Shown: one piece after another, positions 45,336 through 55,074 of the stretch
Numbering within the stretch: the first letter of the stretch is position 1
How the letters are laid out: each line of letters starts with the position of its first letter
DNA from: Eurosta solidaginis
Taxonomy: Eukaryota > Arthropoda > Insecta > Diptera > Tephritidae
NCBI RefSeq assembly: GCF_040869045.1
Contig: NC_090320.1
Coordinates: 146,466,941-146,530,940, forward strand
DNA: 64,000 bases
Direction of reading: 5' to 3'
The notes under the pieces: generated by a model
The model's input: the letters and a program-made list of their open reading frames with translations, nothing else
The model's database searches: none
Told to the model about the DNA's origin: nothing
Program-made: the position numbers and the translations under genes

Positions 45336-46700
45336 TTCTTGGTGTTGTTTTATTTCTTGGAAAACAGGGATTGGCATTTAGAGGGGATAATTCATTGATC
45401 GGAAATCCAAAAAATGGAAACTTTCTTGGTATTTTGGAACTGATCAGCAATTATGACCCCCTATTATATGAACATTTGGAGAAGGTGAGAGAATCTCAAA
45501 CGAAAAAGAATCGTCTCCAAGCACATTATTTGTCTGATGGAATACAAAATGAGTTCATAGAAATCTGTGAAAGTCAAGTAATTAGAAAGATAGAAGGCGA
45601 GAGAAAGTCCGTCAAATATTACACAGTAATAGTGGATGCAACCCCTGATTCGGCGCATATTGAGCAGGCTGTTTTATTAGACAGGGACTCCGGAAAATGA
45701 AAAATCCAAGAACGCTTCTTAGAATTTGTCGATTGTAACGCAAAAACAGGAGAAGCTATCGCTGAGCTGATTCGCAGCGCTCTAAAAAAGCACAATATTC
45801 CACTGGATGACTGCCGTGGGCAAGGGTATGATAATGTCAGTAATTTGAGCGGTCATTACAAAGGAGCGCAGAGTCATATCCTGAGAGAGAACTCCCTGGC
45901 AATACTTGCACCTTGTGCTTGTCAAAGTTTAAATTATGTGGAGTGCAAGCTGCTGAATTTTGTGCAGAAGTCATCACATTTTTCGGTATTATGCAGAAAT
46001 TTTATCTTTAGCGCAAGCCCTCGAGATGGGAAATTCTCAAGGAAAAAACTAATTGCTCCTTGCATAGCATGTCACAAACACGATGATCTGCTCATGTGGA
46101 TAGTGTGAAACCTTTCGCAACTCACATTCCCCAAATATTGAAAGCTATTGATGAAATCAAGCTTTTGAATCTGAGTTCAGAAACAGTAACGGATTTAAAA
46201 GGTGTTGAAGGATTAATGGGGAAATTTCAGTGTATCCTCTTAGCCTCCATTTGGCTCAAAGTGTTGATGGTAATCAACCATCGAAATCTGTTACTGCAAG
46301 ATAGAAATGCCGCACTTGACGTGGAAACAGAAAATATACGTAGCCTGATCGATGAGTTGAAGAAGTTCAGGGATCAATGGTCGATCATACTTCAAGAATG
46401 TAAGGTTCTGGTAGGGAGTATAGCAGTTGGGAATACCTTCGCAGAGAAAAGAAGGAAGATAAGAAAGCGCCAGTTCAATGAATTACCTGTGATTCCGAAA
46501 TTCAATTCAAACAGCAAGTTGTTTACCTTCTTTTGGACTGCTTGATTGGTAACAAGACGTTTCGAAGCCGTAAATGACATTGCAATTAAATTTAATTTTT
46601 TGTGGAAGTATCAGGATCTGACAGAAGAAGAGCTCAGAGAAAAGGCAGCGGCATTCTGCACGATTTATTGTATTGATATTTCTACGGATTGACAAGCCTT
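45336..46700 (+). pseudogene. hAT transposase, catalytic region remnant
   Basis: Continues the hAT protein after the SINE. Blocks in order: 'RILGVVLFLGKQGLAFRG', 'NGNFLGILELISNYDPLL', 'IVDATPDSAHIEQAVLL' (catalytic Asp region), a stop at 45,698-45,700, 'DCRGQGYDNVSNLSGHYKG', 'LAPCACQSLN', then after a frameshift near 45,945 'VKPFATHIPQILKAIDEI' and 'FEAVNDIAIKFNFLWKYQD'. These match the DUF4371/ZMYM6-like hAT family. Frameshifts and stops occur near 45,945, 46,040, 46,090, 46,543 and 46,690. The hATC dimerisation domain is not recognised in the last ~350 bp, so the C-terminus is missing. No sign of domestication. Confidence 0.85.
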
Positions 46701-47044
46701 GGAACATTGGCGTTGGAGTCCAGCCTTGCTCGCAGCATTACTTCTGTAATTTTCATATTTGCAGACCAAAAAATACGAATGGTTTTCCTTGGCTGCTTCA
46801 AGCTCTTAAAATGTACATATTTAAAAAAATTAATGTAAGTAAATCAAACAATGAAATCTAATATTTCATTTATGTAAGTGCTCCAGTAAATCTTATTTTA
46901 TATGAAACAAAACCGACAATGTGAATTGAAAAATGTATGTATGTTATGGTATTTTTTTACTGGGTTGAGTTTATTTTTAGGGGGGCCCGTAAACGCGAAC
47001 TGTCCCAGGGGCGCGGCTTGGCTCTCTGCGGGCCTGATAATATC

Positions 47045-47771
47045 ATCCAGCGAGGGGGCCTTCGACGCGTCGAGATATATGGGGAAATCCGCCAAACTTT
47101 GGTTTTTTTCGAGAAAAAAATTTTTTTTTGGAACATGGTATCACGCAAATATCTTTTTGTTAGGAACATTGAGGGGAAAATTGGAGCTATAGTGCATCGC
47201 CGTTACTCGTCTTACATAATGCCTCAAAAAGATATAGTCAAAAGATCGAGCAAAATATATATAAACTTAGGTCGCAATGTTAAATATACATTTATTTCAA
47301 CACTTCTGTACCGATTATATCGAAATTTTAACAAAATATGGAGATATATGCAGCTGTTAGCTATGTAAAATTTTTTTGATACACGAGACCCGGTTTTGTA
47401 GATATCGGTAAAAATATAAAACCGAATAACCGCCAAATATTTTTTACTGTAAATATTGCAACACATTTATTTTAACACCTTTCTACCGATTCTTTTGAAA
47501 CTTTAAAAGCATATAGATATGTGAATGAAGTATGTTCAGATAAAAAAATTTTAATACCCGAGATCCGGTTTTGGAGATATTGATAAAAATATAAACACGG
47601 AAAGCCTTAATTTTTTTACTTATTTAAACACTTCTTAACCGATTGTGTTGAAATTTTATCAGGATGTACATATCTTATTTGGGTATATTTAGGTAAAATT
47701 TTATTGATACCCGAAACCCGGTTTTAGAGATATCAGCAAAAATATGAAACCGGGAAACCGTCAAATAGTTA
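47045..47771. repeat. Unassigned DNA with three diverged tandem units
   Basis: From ~47,280 three copies of a ~165-190-bp unit can be traced. Each holds 'ACCCGGTTTTGTAGATATC' or a variant, then 'AAAAATATAAAACCG', then 'TTTTAACACCTTTCTACCGA' or a variant. Copies begin near 47,385, 47,560 and 47,705. Short open frames here (47,045-47,370) resemble nothing known to me. Confidence 0.6.
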
Positions 47772-48083
47772 ATACCCGTTTGTTAATTTTTCCTCCACAC
47801 CACAGTAAATTTCCGACAAAAATTGGCAATCGTCAAAAAGTGTAGATATATTTTTTTTTAATTTTTGTACCAAATTTGTGTTTCTTTTCATTTACTTTTA
47901 AATAAAACCTGGTTTAAAAAAAATTTTTTTTCTACACTTTTTGACGATTGCCAATTTTTGTCGGAAATTTCGTATATTTGCCCCATGTACAAACATGAAT
48001 AACTTTCCTTGCGTGAATATTCCAAGATGAGGCAATTGGTGGTGTACTACTGTGGTGGAGAGAAAAAAATAACAAACGGGTAT
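47772..48083. mobile_element. Foldback/MITE with double inverted repeats
   Basis: Outer arms: ATACCCGTTTGTTAATTTTT at the left pairs with AATAACAAACGGGTAT at the right (48,068-48,083). The CCACAC-CACAGT and ACTGTGG-TGGAG parts pair as well. Inner arms of 40 bp, perfect, at 47,807-47,846 and 47,931-47,970 (AAATTTCCGACAAAAATTGG and complement). The loop of ~85 bp is T-rich. There is no ORF. A TA target site is possible. Confidence 0.82.
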
Positions 48084-48290
48084 GAAGTGATAAAAGTAAA
48101 ATTATAGATGTACCCACAAAAAAACTTGCTCCTGGAAAAAATTTACGCAACCAAGTGCTTCCACTTTTCTACCTCTACCTTCAAAACTGAAAGGGCACAT
48201 CGAATTTGAAGCCCCAGGTATTTTTAGTCCCTGATAGGCTATTATCGTGCATAATCCAAATTTCAATACTCAGTTGCCTCAAAAAGCTAT
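48084..48290. other. Unassigned DNA
   Basis: About 200 bp between the foldback and the inverted AT array. No repeat, ORF or motif was recognised. Confidence 0.5.
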
Positions 48291-48956
48291 AGGCAAACAT
48301 GAACAATCGGTTGTGGGGGATATATACTATATATACGACCGATCTCATCAATTTTTTCAGACGACAATATGTGCAATATACGAAAGTATATGATGAATTT
48401 TGAAGCTTCAATCTGTTAAATTGAGGAAGATATGACAAAAATCCTCTTTTTCTGAAAAATCGGTTGTATGGAGGATATATCTACTATCTAATCGGACCCC
48501 AAATACACCCGCTGATGGGGGAATAGTTTGCATACAAACAGACAGACGGACATGGCTAAATCAACTCAGCTCTTCATCCTGATTATTTCGGTATACTTAA
48601 TGGTGGGTCTATCTATTTTCCTTTAAGGACTTACAATTTTGGGTTTCGTGACGAAATTAATATACCATTTCATTTTCATGAAAGGTATAAAAGCTACGAA
48701 TCACGTATTTGATGAAATTTGATGAATTTTGAAGCTTCTAGCCGTAAAAAAGAAGCAAAAATGACAGTTTATATGGGGTATATAATATATATACCACCGA
48801 TCTCTATGATTTTTCAGACAACAATATATGCTATATACGTAAGCATTTGGTGAAATTTGAAGCTTTTAGCTGTTAAAACGGGGCAGCAATTGCGTAAAGT
48901 TTCTTATCTGAACAATCGGTTGTATACCACCGATTTCAATGATTTTTTCAGATATC
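48291..48956 (-). repeat. AT-rich repeat array, segment 6, inverted
   Basis: The family now reads on the minus strand: unit end 'GAACAATCGGTTGT' at 48,300, the long-module block with 'GACAGACGGACATGGCTAAA' at ~48,540, and the near-palindrome at ~48,665-48,690. Here the module is shortened: the GTCGGAACCGGCC part is partly deleted (~48,480-48,500). Confidence 0.85.
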
Positions 48957-49552
48957 TTGCTTACTTACTTAATTGCCGCTTAACCGTCTAAACGGTCATG
49001 GCCGTCCAACAAGGCGCGCCAGTCGCTCCTTCGCTCCGCCAACCGGCGCCAATTGGTCACACCAAGGGATTTTAAATCGTTTTCCACCTGGTCCTTCCAA
49101 CGGAGTCGGGGCCGCCTTCTAACTGTGCTTCCATAGGCAGGTTCCGATAGAAACACTTTCTTGGCCGGAGCATCATCTTTCATTCGCATAACATGGCCTA
49201 GCCAGCGCAGCCGCTGCGTTTTATTTCGCTGGACTATGTTGATGTCTGCGTATAGCTCGTACAGCTCATCATTAAATCTTCTTCGGTACTCGTCATCGCC
49301 AGCGCGTAGAGGTCCATAAATCTTTCGAAGAACTTTTCTCTCGAACACTCCCAAAGCCGCTTCATCTGCTGTTGTCATGGTCCATGCTTCTGCCCCATAC
49401 AGCAGGACGGTTACGATAAGTGACTTGTAGAGTATGATTTTCGTTCGCCGAGAGAGGACTTTACTTTTCAATTGCCTACCTAGTCCAAAGTAGCATTTAT
49501 TGGCAAGATTGGTTCTTCGCTGGATTTCTGTGCTGATGTTGTTGCTAGTGTT
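48957..49552 (-). mobile_element. RTE-like LINE, 3' fragment
   Basis: A 5'-truncated LINE of ~600 bp inserted in the AT array with a 15-16-bp target duplication (GATTTTTTCAGATATC at 48,941-48,956; one T shorter at 49,553-49,567). It encodes only the RT C-terminus and ends on the minus strand in a short AAGTAAGTAAG-type tail, as in RTE-group elements. Confidence 0.85.
48980..49552 (-). pseudogene. RT C-terminal domain of RTE-like LINE
   Basis: An open frame from the truncation point ('EIQRRTNLANKCYFGLGRQL') through 'KSKVLSRRTKIILYKSLIVT', 'VLLYGAEAWTMTTADEAALG', 'FERKVLRKIYGPLR', 'RLRWLGHVMRMKDDAPAKKV' and 'RRRPRLRWKDQVENDLKSLG' to a stop at 48,980. This order is the C-terminal, post-catalytic part of RTE-like or related ORF2 proteins. 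There are no stops inside, so the insertion is probably young. RT catalytic motifs and the endonuclease are absent. Confidence 0.85.
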
Positions 49553-49968
49553 GATTTTTCAGATATCAATATATGCTATATACGTAAGCATTCGGTGAAA
49601 TTTGAAGATTCTAGCTGTTAAAATGGGGCTGAAATTGCAAAAAAATATATCTATACTATATGTACCATCATATATATATTATATATATCACCGATCTCTA
49701 TGATTTTTTTACACAACAATATATACTATATACGTAAGCAATCGGTGAAATTTGAAGCTTATTGCTGTTAAAATGGCGTAGAAATTGCGAAAAGCTTCTT
49801 CTCTGAACAATCGGTTGTATGAGATATATACTATATATACAACCGATATCTATGATTTTTTCAGATAATAATATATGCTATATACGTAAGCATCTGGTGA
49901 AATTTGAAGCTTCTAGCTGTTAAAATGAGGCTGAAATTGCAAAAAAATTTATATATACTATATATATA
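49553..49968 (-). repeat. AT-rich repeat array, segment 7, inverted
   Basis: About three core units on the minus strand between the LINE fragment and the errantivirus. Includes 'TATATATCACCGATCTCTAT' and hairpin junctions as elsewhere. Confidence 0.85.
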
Positions 49969-50433
49969 AGTTAACTTATTTCACATTTAAGTTTCCAAAA
50001 GAATATATTTTCGGGAGCTTAGCTCCTTTATTCATTCAACTTCAACTTAAGACTAACTTACAAAATTTGTTATTACTTAAATCTAACTTGCTCTGCTACT
50101 CAGCTCGGCCACTGCCTCTGCTGTTGCTTTACTCACTTGACGATTTCCATCACTTGTTGCAGATGGCCTTTTGCTGACGATGCGCTTCTCATCCATTGTT
50201 GCATTCACATTTGCTTATTTCCGAGTACTTGCTTGACGATTTCCATCACTTGTTGCAGATGGCCTTTTGCTGACGATGCGCTTCTCATCAATTGTTGCAT
50301 TCACATTTGCTTATTTTCAAGGAGTCATATTTCCGTACGTGACTTTACTTTATTTACTTTTCTGTGGAATATGGTGTCTTCTTGTATTTGTAAGCTTTGA
50401 ATAAATATCTTTTGAATGTGTGTCGTGCTAACA
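49969..50433 (-). repeat. 3' LTR of errantivirus-type element
   Basis: 465 bp; on the plus strand it runs AGTTAACTTATTTCACATTT to GTCGTGCTAACA. An internal ~95-bp tandem duplication covers ~50,136-50,318 ('CGATTTCCATCACTTGTTGC', 'CTTTTGCTGACGATGCGCTT' twice). Its counterpart is at 57,390-57,848. Confidence 0.92.
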
Positions 50434-50455
50434 GCTCCCCCCCCCCACCCCCCCT
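50434..50455 (-). other. Polypurine tract of errantivirus-type element
   Basis: On the minus strand a G-rich run (GGGGGGTGGGGG type) followed by GAGC lies directly before the LTR start TGTTAGCACG. This is the expected plus-strand priming site. Confidence 0.75.
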
Positions 50456-50460
50456 GAGAT

Positions 50461-51965
50461 TCAAACGTCCGCGTTTGAAGTGCTGCTTTTTTGGAATATT
50501 TGGTTAAGTCCGTCCATTGCGGCTTCTGTTAGTTCAATAGACCGTTTTTCGCCGGCCCTTTTTTTTGACAGCATTGATTTTGTGAGGAATACGATAATGA
50601 TTATCAGAATTATTGAAAATAGGCTGATGCTAATGGTATGCTTTAATCGACTAGCTGCTTCTGCGTAATCTATCTCTTTTGTATTGTTTAGGTTTAGCTG
50701 CTTTAGCATTTGCAGGGAGAGTGTTTCTTCACTTTTGGTTGATGCCGAAACTGGCTGGAGTATAGCAGGAAGGGGTTTGATTGAAAGTATCTCCGCATTA
50801 GAAAAACTTTTTCCTTTAATTTTTATTGAAGCGTTATTAAAATGAATCAGGAAAGTGCCTTCAAGTGGTATAAGATCTTCCTTTAACTGTATTAACTGTA
50901 TGTCATTCAGGAATAGGATGTCCGGTGATATTTGTTCGAATTACGGGATATGCTGGCTGTTGGTCACAGTGCAGTTTGGCAGGCGGCTTTTTAAAAGATT
51001 GCTTATCCAGTATTCTTTGCTTAAATCTACTAACCTATTTTTTGGACATATTCGTAAGGAGTTATATGCTCTGCAATCATTTTTAATTCCAAATGTATTA
51101 TTTTGGCAACTGAGAATTTAGTTAAACTTTATTCTATTAATTTTTCCATTCTTTTTTACTGCTTTTATTTCTATTACTTTACAAATTTGGTCTTCTACCG
51201 TGGGTAGACTCATAATATAGATTATAAATTTTCCATTACTTGCTATTTTTATGTATGCGAATTCTAGAGCTTCGTCCAAATTAACGAAAGGAATATTATC
51301 TCTATCGAAAATTGTTTTTGCAATATTTATTTCTTCATTTGACAATATGTATGAATTAATTATGTTGGCTTTTGCCCAATGTATTGCCTACATAATATTT
51401 ACAATTTCTTCTTTCAGAATTTCCAATTTGTATTTTAATTTTAAAAATAATTCCATCTCTTCTTTTTTCCTTTTTGAACCTCTTTTAATATGTGGTTTGT
51501 AATATTTGTAATTTCATAAATTTTTTCGATTGTAAGCTTATTGATAAGGACCTGGTTGTTGTTATTCTCAAGGGCATTGTTCACTTTATTTAAAACTATT
51601 TCGTGATCTTCATGGTCCGGACTGCCGGCAATCCATTTCCAGGCGCTACCCAAGAAATTCAGTGATCTTTTAAATTTTTTTTGTGTTTTTAAGTTACTTA
51701 TGTGAATTTTTATTTGAGATATTAGGTGGGATAGAAAGGGTTAATTTTGGTTTTTGGCTAGGATTTCCGCTTTTGACTCAATATGATCGGGGATTTCGGC
51801 ATATTTTTCGATGTCAATTTCATGTATTATCCTGAACGTTCCGATCTGTAGCTTTGCCAGTCCTTTTTCTATAGTGATTAGTTGTGAGTTTGAGTAATCT
51901 AGTATTTGGACCTCGGCGAGGCATAATTTTATCAGAAGTAGTCTGTAATGAAATGTTTTTGGTCG
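50461..51965 (-). pseudogene. Env-like region of errantivirus-type element
   Basis: Broken frames downstream of integrase in the env position. One block (~51,441-51,700) holds 'GSAWKWIAGSPDHED', a motif conserved after the cleavage site of errantiviral envelope proteins, preceded by basic residues. A middle block (51,118-51,345) and a C-terminal block (50,461-50,709) follow. The last has a strongly hydrophobic segment ('ISLFSIILIIIIVFL') followed by Lys/Arg, a typical transmembrane anchor and short tail. Stops and frameshifts separate the blocks (near 51,440, 51,350 and 50,720-51,110), so no complete Env can be made. Family assignment rests on position, the WKWIAG motif and the membrane anchor. 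Confidence 0.75.
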
Positions 51966-52925
51966 TTAGTTTCGTATCCTGCTTTTATGTATTATTTGTC
52001 CTTTCTCTGTTATGACTGTACTATTCCTATTTTCCCTAACTACTTCCTTACTATATAACTTACTTAACTTAGTTCCTAATCTTCTATTTTTTTTTACATA
52101 AATTACCTGTCCTGGCAGGTAAGATGTCGCAATCTGTTTTTTCCTGTTGTGATATTCGATGTCTTTACTTTGCTTTTGCCCCAGCTTATGTAGGTTTTCA
52201 CGTCTTGTCTTTTCTATGTCATCGGGTGTAAATGTAACGTTTCTCCCGAAAAACAAGTCGACTGGCCTTTTTCGTGTCACCGAATGGATTGAGTGGTTAT
52301 ATTCTGGCACTGCCCTTTCCAACAATTCCTCGAAATTTCTATGACCACCATTTTCCTTAATGCAACGCATTATTTCGCTTAAAGTGGAGTGGAATCTTTC
52401 AAACTGGCCGTTGGTCTGGCTCTTATACGGTGGAGTAGTGTAAACTTCTATTCCGAGCTCGTCTTTCAACATGAATTGGATTGACGTGGAATTCAGTGAC
52501 GGTTCACTGTCAATTACTATTATTTTAGGGACTCCGAAAAAAAAAAAAATTTCCCTAAGAGGTCTCCTAACGTCCTCTATAGCCCTGCCCTTCAACATTT
52601 TTGTTACTGCGAATTTATTGAACTTATCTAGAGCAGTCATGACCCTTTTTCCTTCGGTAAGGAATATATCTATGTGAATGGTGTGTCCTGGGAAGGTTGG
52701 TAATGGGGTTACGGCTAATTGGGGTTGGTTAGGGTGCCTTTCGTAATTATTCTCCTTACAGACTGTGCAATTGGCTATCGCACGCTTAATTTTGTTCGTC
52801 ATTCCAGGGAAATAGCTTTCCTCGAGAATTTGTGTTTTGTTTTCCGTCGCGTTTCTATGGGCTCGTAAGTGTTCCTTTAGGACAACTTCTTCTTGTTCGT
52901 GTTCGTTCACGATATCTCGAACCAA
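51966..52925 (-). pseudogene. Integrase domain of errantivirus-type Pol
   Basis: A 319-codon block. The zinc-binding region has paired His and 'ANCTVCKEN'. The catalytic core shows 'HTIHIDIFLTEG' (first Asp), 'VIDSEPSLNSTSIQF' (second Asp; family consensus usually TDNE/TDSE) and 'TNGQFERFHSTLSEI' (Glu). 'LPGQVIYVKKNRRLGTKLSK' is the C-terminal module. The DDE residues look intact. It is in a different frame from the RT-RNase H block, with a break near 52,910. Role: joins cDNA to host DNA with a 4-bp duplication, as seen at the ends of this copy. Confidence 0.9.
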
Positions 52926-54600
52926 CTTTGGGTGTACCTACACTTAATGCTGCTGAAATGATGTGGGTAAATACTCTGGATCATTCCCAATGTTCTTTCG
53001 TCCGTATGAATTCCGTTAACTGCTGATGGGTTCAAGTATCTTTTGAAGTATCCTATAATATTTTGCTCGTTAAATTGTGGTTCCTCGATTATATGGCGGT
53101 GAATAGTTGGAAAAACAATTTTGAATTGGTAGGAGGCTGTGTCCGCCTGTTTGAAAAGGATTTGGTTTTTAAAGACATTTATAGGCACCTCTGCACAGGG
53201 TATCAAGTTATGATTCGAGCTTTCATCGCTATGAATGGTCGGTGTAAGTGTATTGATTTGGTTTGGTATCCTAGAGAGTGCATCGGCCACTACGTTCGAT
53301 TTTCCTGGTCTGTAAGCTATTTCGTGGTTATACTCTTCTAATATTGCCTTCCAACGTTTCATTTTGCTATTTGCGTGTTGATGACTAAGGGCGTACGTTG
53401 GAGGTTGGTGATCAGTGATTATTTTAACTTTATTTGAATCGTAAAGTTAACTCCTCAGAGTACTTAATGCCCAAATTATGGCCAACATTTCTTTTTCGTT
53501 GGTTGCATAATTTTCTTCGGTCTTGTTAAGTGTCCTAGAGATATATGTTATCGGCCGATTGTCTTGCGATAGGACTGCCCCGATGGCAAAATCGGATGCG
53601 TCTGTTGTGAGCTCAAAATCCCTCTTAAAATTTGGGTCAGCCAGTGTAATATCTCTTGATACCAAAGCGGTTTTTATCCTGTTGAATGCTTCGATGGCAT
53701 CTTCCTTGAGTTATATATCCATTTTCTTAAATTGTCTTTTTGAGACATTGCCGGCTTCTCCTCGAAGGAGTGCGGTCAAGGGCTTAGCTATCCTTGAATA
53801 GTCTTTTATGAACCTTCTGTAGTATCCTGACATTCCCAAGAAAGACCTTAATTACTTCAAATTTCGGGGAATTGGGAATCGTGATACGGCCTCTACTTTT
53901 TTAGGGTTGGTTTTTGTTCCTTCAGACCCAACAACGTATCCTAGGAATTCGACTTCTCCTTTTGCGAATTCGCATTTATCCAATTGTATTTTCATATTAG
54001 CCTTCTCTAGAGTTTTAAATACTACTTCTACATTATTCAAATGCTCTTCTTCGTCCTTTCCGAATATTATCACATCGTCAATGTAAAGGTAACATCTTTT
54101 GCCAATGTGTTCTCGAAGGATATCGTCCAGAGCTCTTTGGAATGTCGACGGAGCGTTCTTAAGTCCAAATGGTAGTCGTAGAAATTCGTATTTCCCGTTA
54201 TTCACGGAAAATGCTGTTTTCTCTATGTCGCACTCTCGAAGTGGTATCTGGTGGAATCCACTTTTAAGGTCAATGGCAGTAAATAGTTTGTTGTTTCCCA
54301 GGTTCGCTAAGACCTCGTTTATCTCCGGTATGGGGTACTTATCGGGAATAGTGACCGAATTAAATTTTCGATAATCGATCACCATTCGGTACTTCTTCTT
54401 ACCGGAGGCATCCGTCTTCTTGTCAACAATCCAGACGGGCGAGTTGTAAGGTGATTTTGATTTTCTAATGATACAATTATCAAGAAGTTCTTCTACCTGT
54501 CATTCGATTTCTTATTTTAGGGCCATGGGATAAGGGTAAGGTCTGGAATACACCGGTTTGTCGGTAGTAGTCCTAATTTCGCCCTTAACTAGAGTGGTGA
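52907..54600 (-). pseudogene. RT-RNase H of errantivirus-type Pol
   Basis: One frame with several stops. RT motifs: 'MVIDYRKFNSVTIPDKYPIP', 'FTAIDLKSGFHQIPL', 'FLRLPFGLKNAPSTFQRALD', catalytic YIDD (54,085-54,074) and 'FLGYVVGSEGTKTNPKKVEA'. RNase H starts with '[18 protein letters not shown]' and continues with '[15 protein letters not shown]' and 'YRPGKSNVVADALSR'. In-frame stops lie at 54,512-54,514, 54,500-54,502, 53,852-53,854, 53,711-53,713 and 53,447-53,449. The protease is in another frame upstream, with a shift near 54,600. The RT is clearly of the gypsy family; this copy cannot yield an active enzyme. Confidence 0.92.
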
Positions 54601-54603
54601 ATG

Positions 54604-55074
54604 CTAATTTTCATCGGGGTCGGAAAACAAATTTGGGCACCTCATGATAATATTGTTTATGTTTCGTTGTTGTTCTACAGAGAGATGTGGTATTTCCAAT
54701 TTGACATTATTAACCTGCTGGGATATTCGCTGTTGTAGTGGGATAACGATCCCCGGAAAGATAGTCATTGTGCTTCCTTCAGTGTCTATGACAGCTTTTA
54801 GTTTCCTCAAGGTGTCGTTGCCTATAATACCATGAAAGGAATTCAGGGGTGGCAGAATAAAGAATTTGATTTTTTCTACGTTTGGTCCGAAGATATCTAT
54901 AAATGCATGGTGGGTAATCTCTATAGTACCCGCGACTGATTCCACCTTAAATGGTTTATTGGGTATTGGGTTTCTTATTCTAGTGGATTGAATATAGTTT
55001 TTATTGGATCCCGTATCGATCAGGAAATCCAATGAGTCCCCGCCTTGATTTTTAGTAAGGGAGCGAGGACGGAG
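54604..55074 (-). pseudogene. Protease domain of errantivirus-type Pol
   Basis: The frame begins immediately after the gag stop (TAA at 55,077-55,075) and continues in the same frame as the distal gag block. It carries 'LDFLIDTGSNKNYIQ' with the aspartic protease DTG, then 'HGIIGNDTLRKLKAVIDTEG' and a spacer to the RT ('RNINNIIMRCPNLFSDPDEN'). Errantiviruses usually reach pol by a -1 frameshift. An in-frame stop here could reflect indels in this copy or another expression mode; the former seems likelier because other indels are present. Confidence 0.85.

Larger units (their letters stand above)
41815..47044 (+). mobile_element. hAT transposon with 8-bp TSD, twice invaded
   Basis: Body 41,823-47,036, flanked by ATAATATC (41,815-41,822 and 47,037-47,044). 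The left end is CAGGGCCGCGGAGAG; the right end, reverse-complemented, is CAGGCCCGCAGAGAG, the CAGGG-type terminus of hAT elements. Both ends continue into GC-rich, GGGGGCCC-containing sequence. The transposase resembles the TTF-zinc-finger/DUF4371 group (ZMYM6-like hAT). It is broken by a SINE (42,491-45,335), which holds a Transib element, and by stops and frameshifts. Without the nested insertions the element is ~2.4 kb. Confidence 0.93.

Noticed and set aside
41815..47044. A domesticated host gene of ZMYM/DUF4371 type
   Set aside because: The element has TIRs, an 8-bp duplication, stops and frameshifts, and lacks the C-terminal domain, so it is a decayed transposon.
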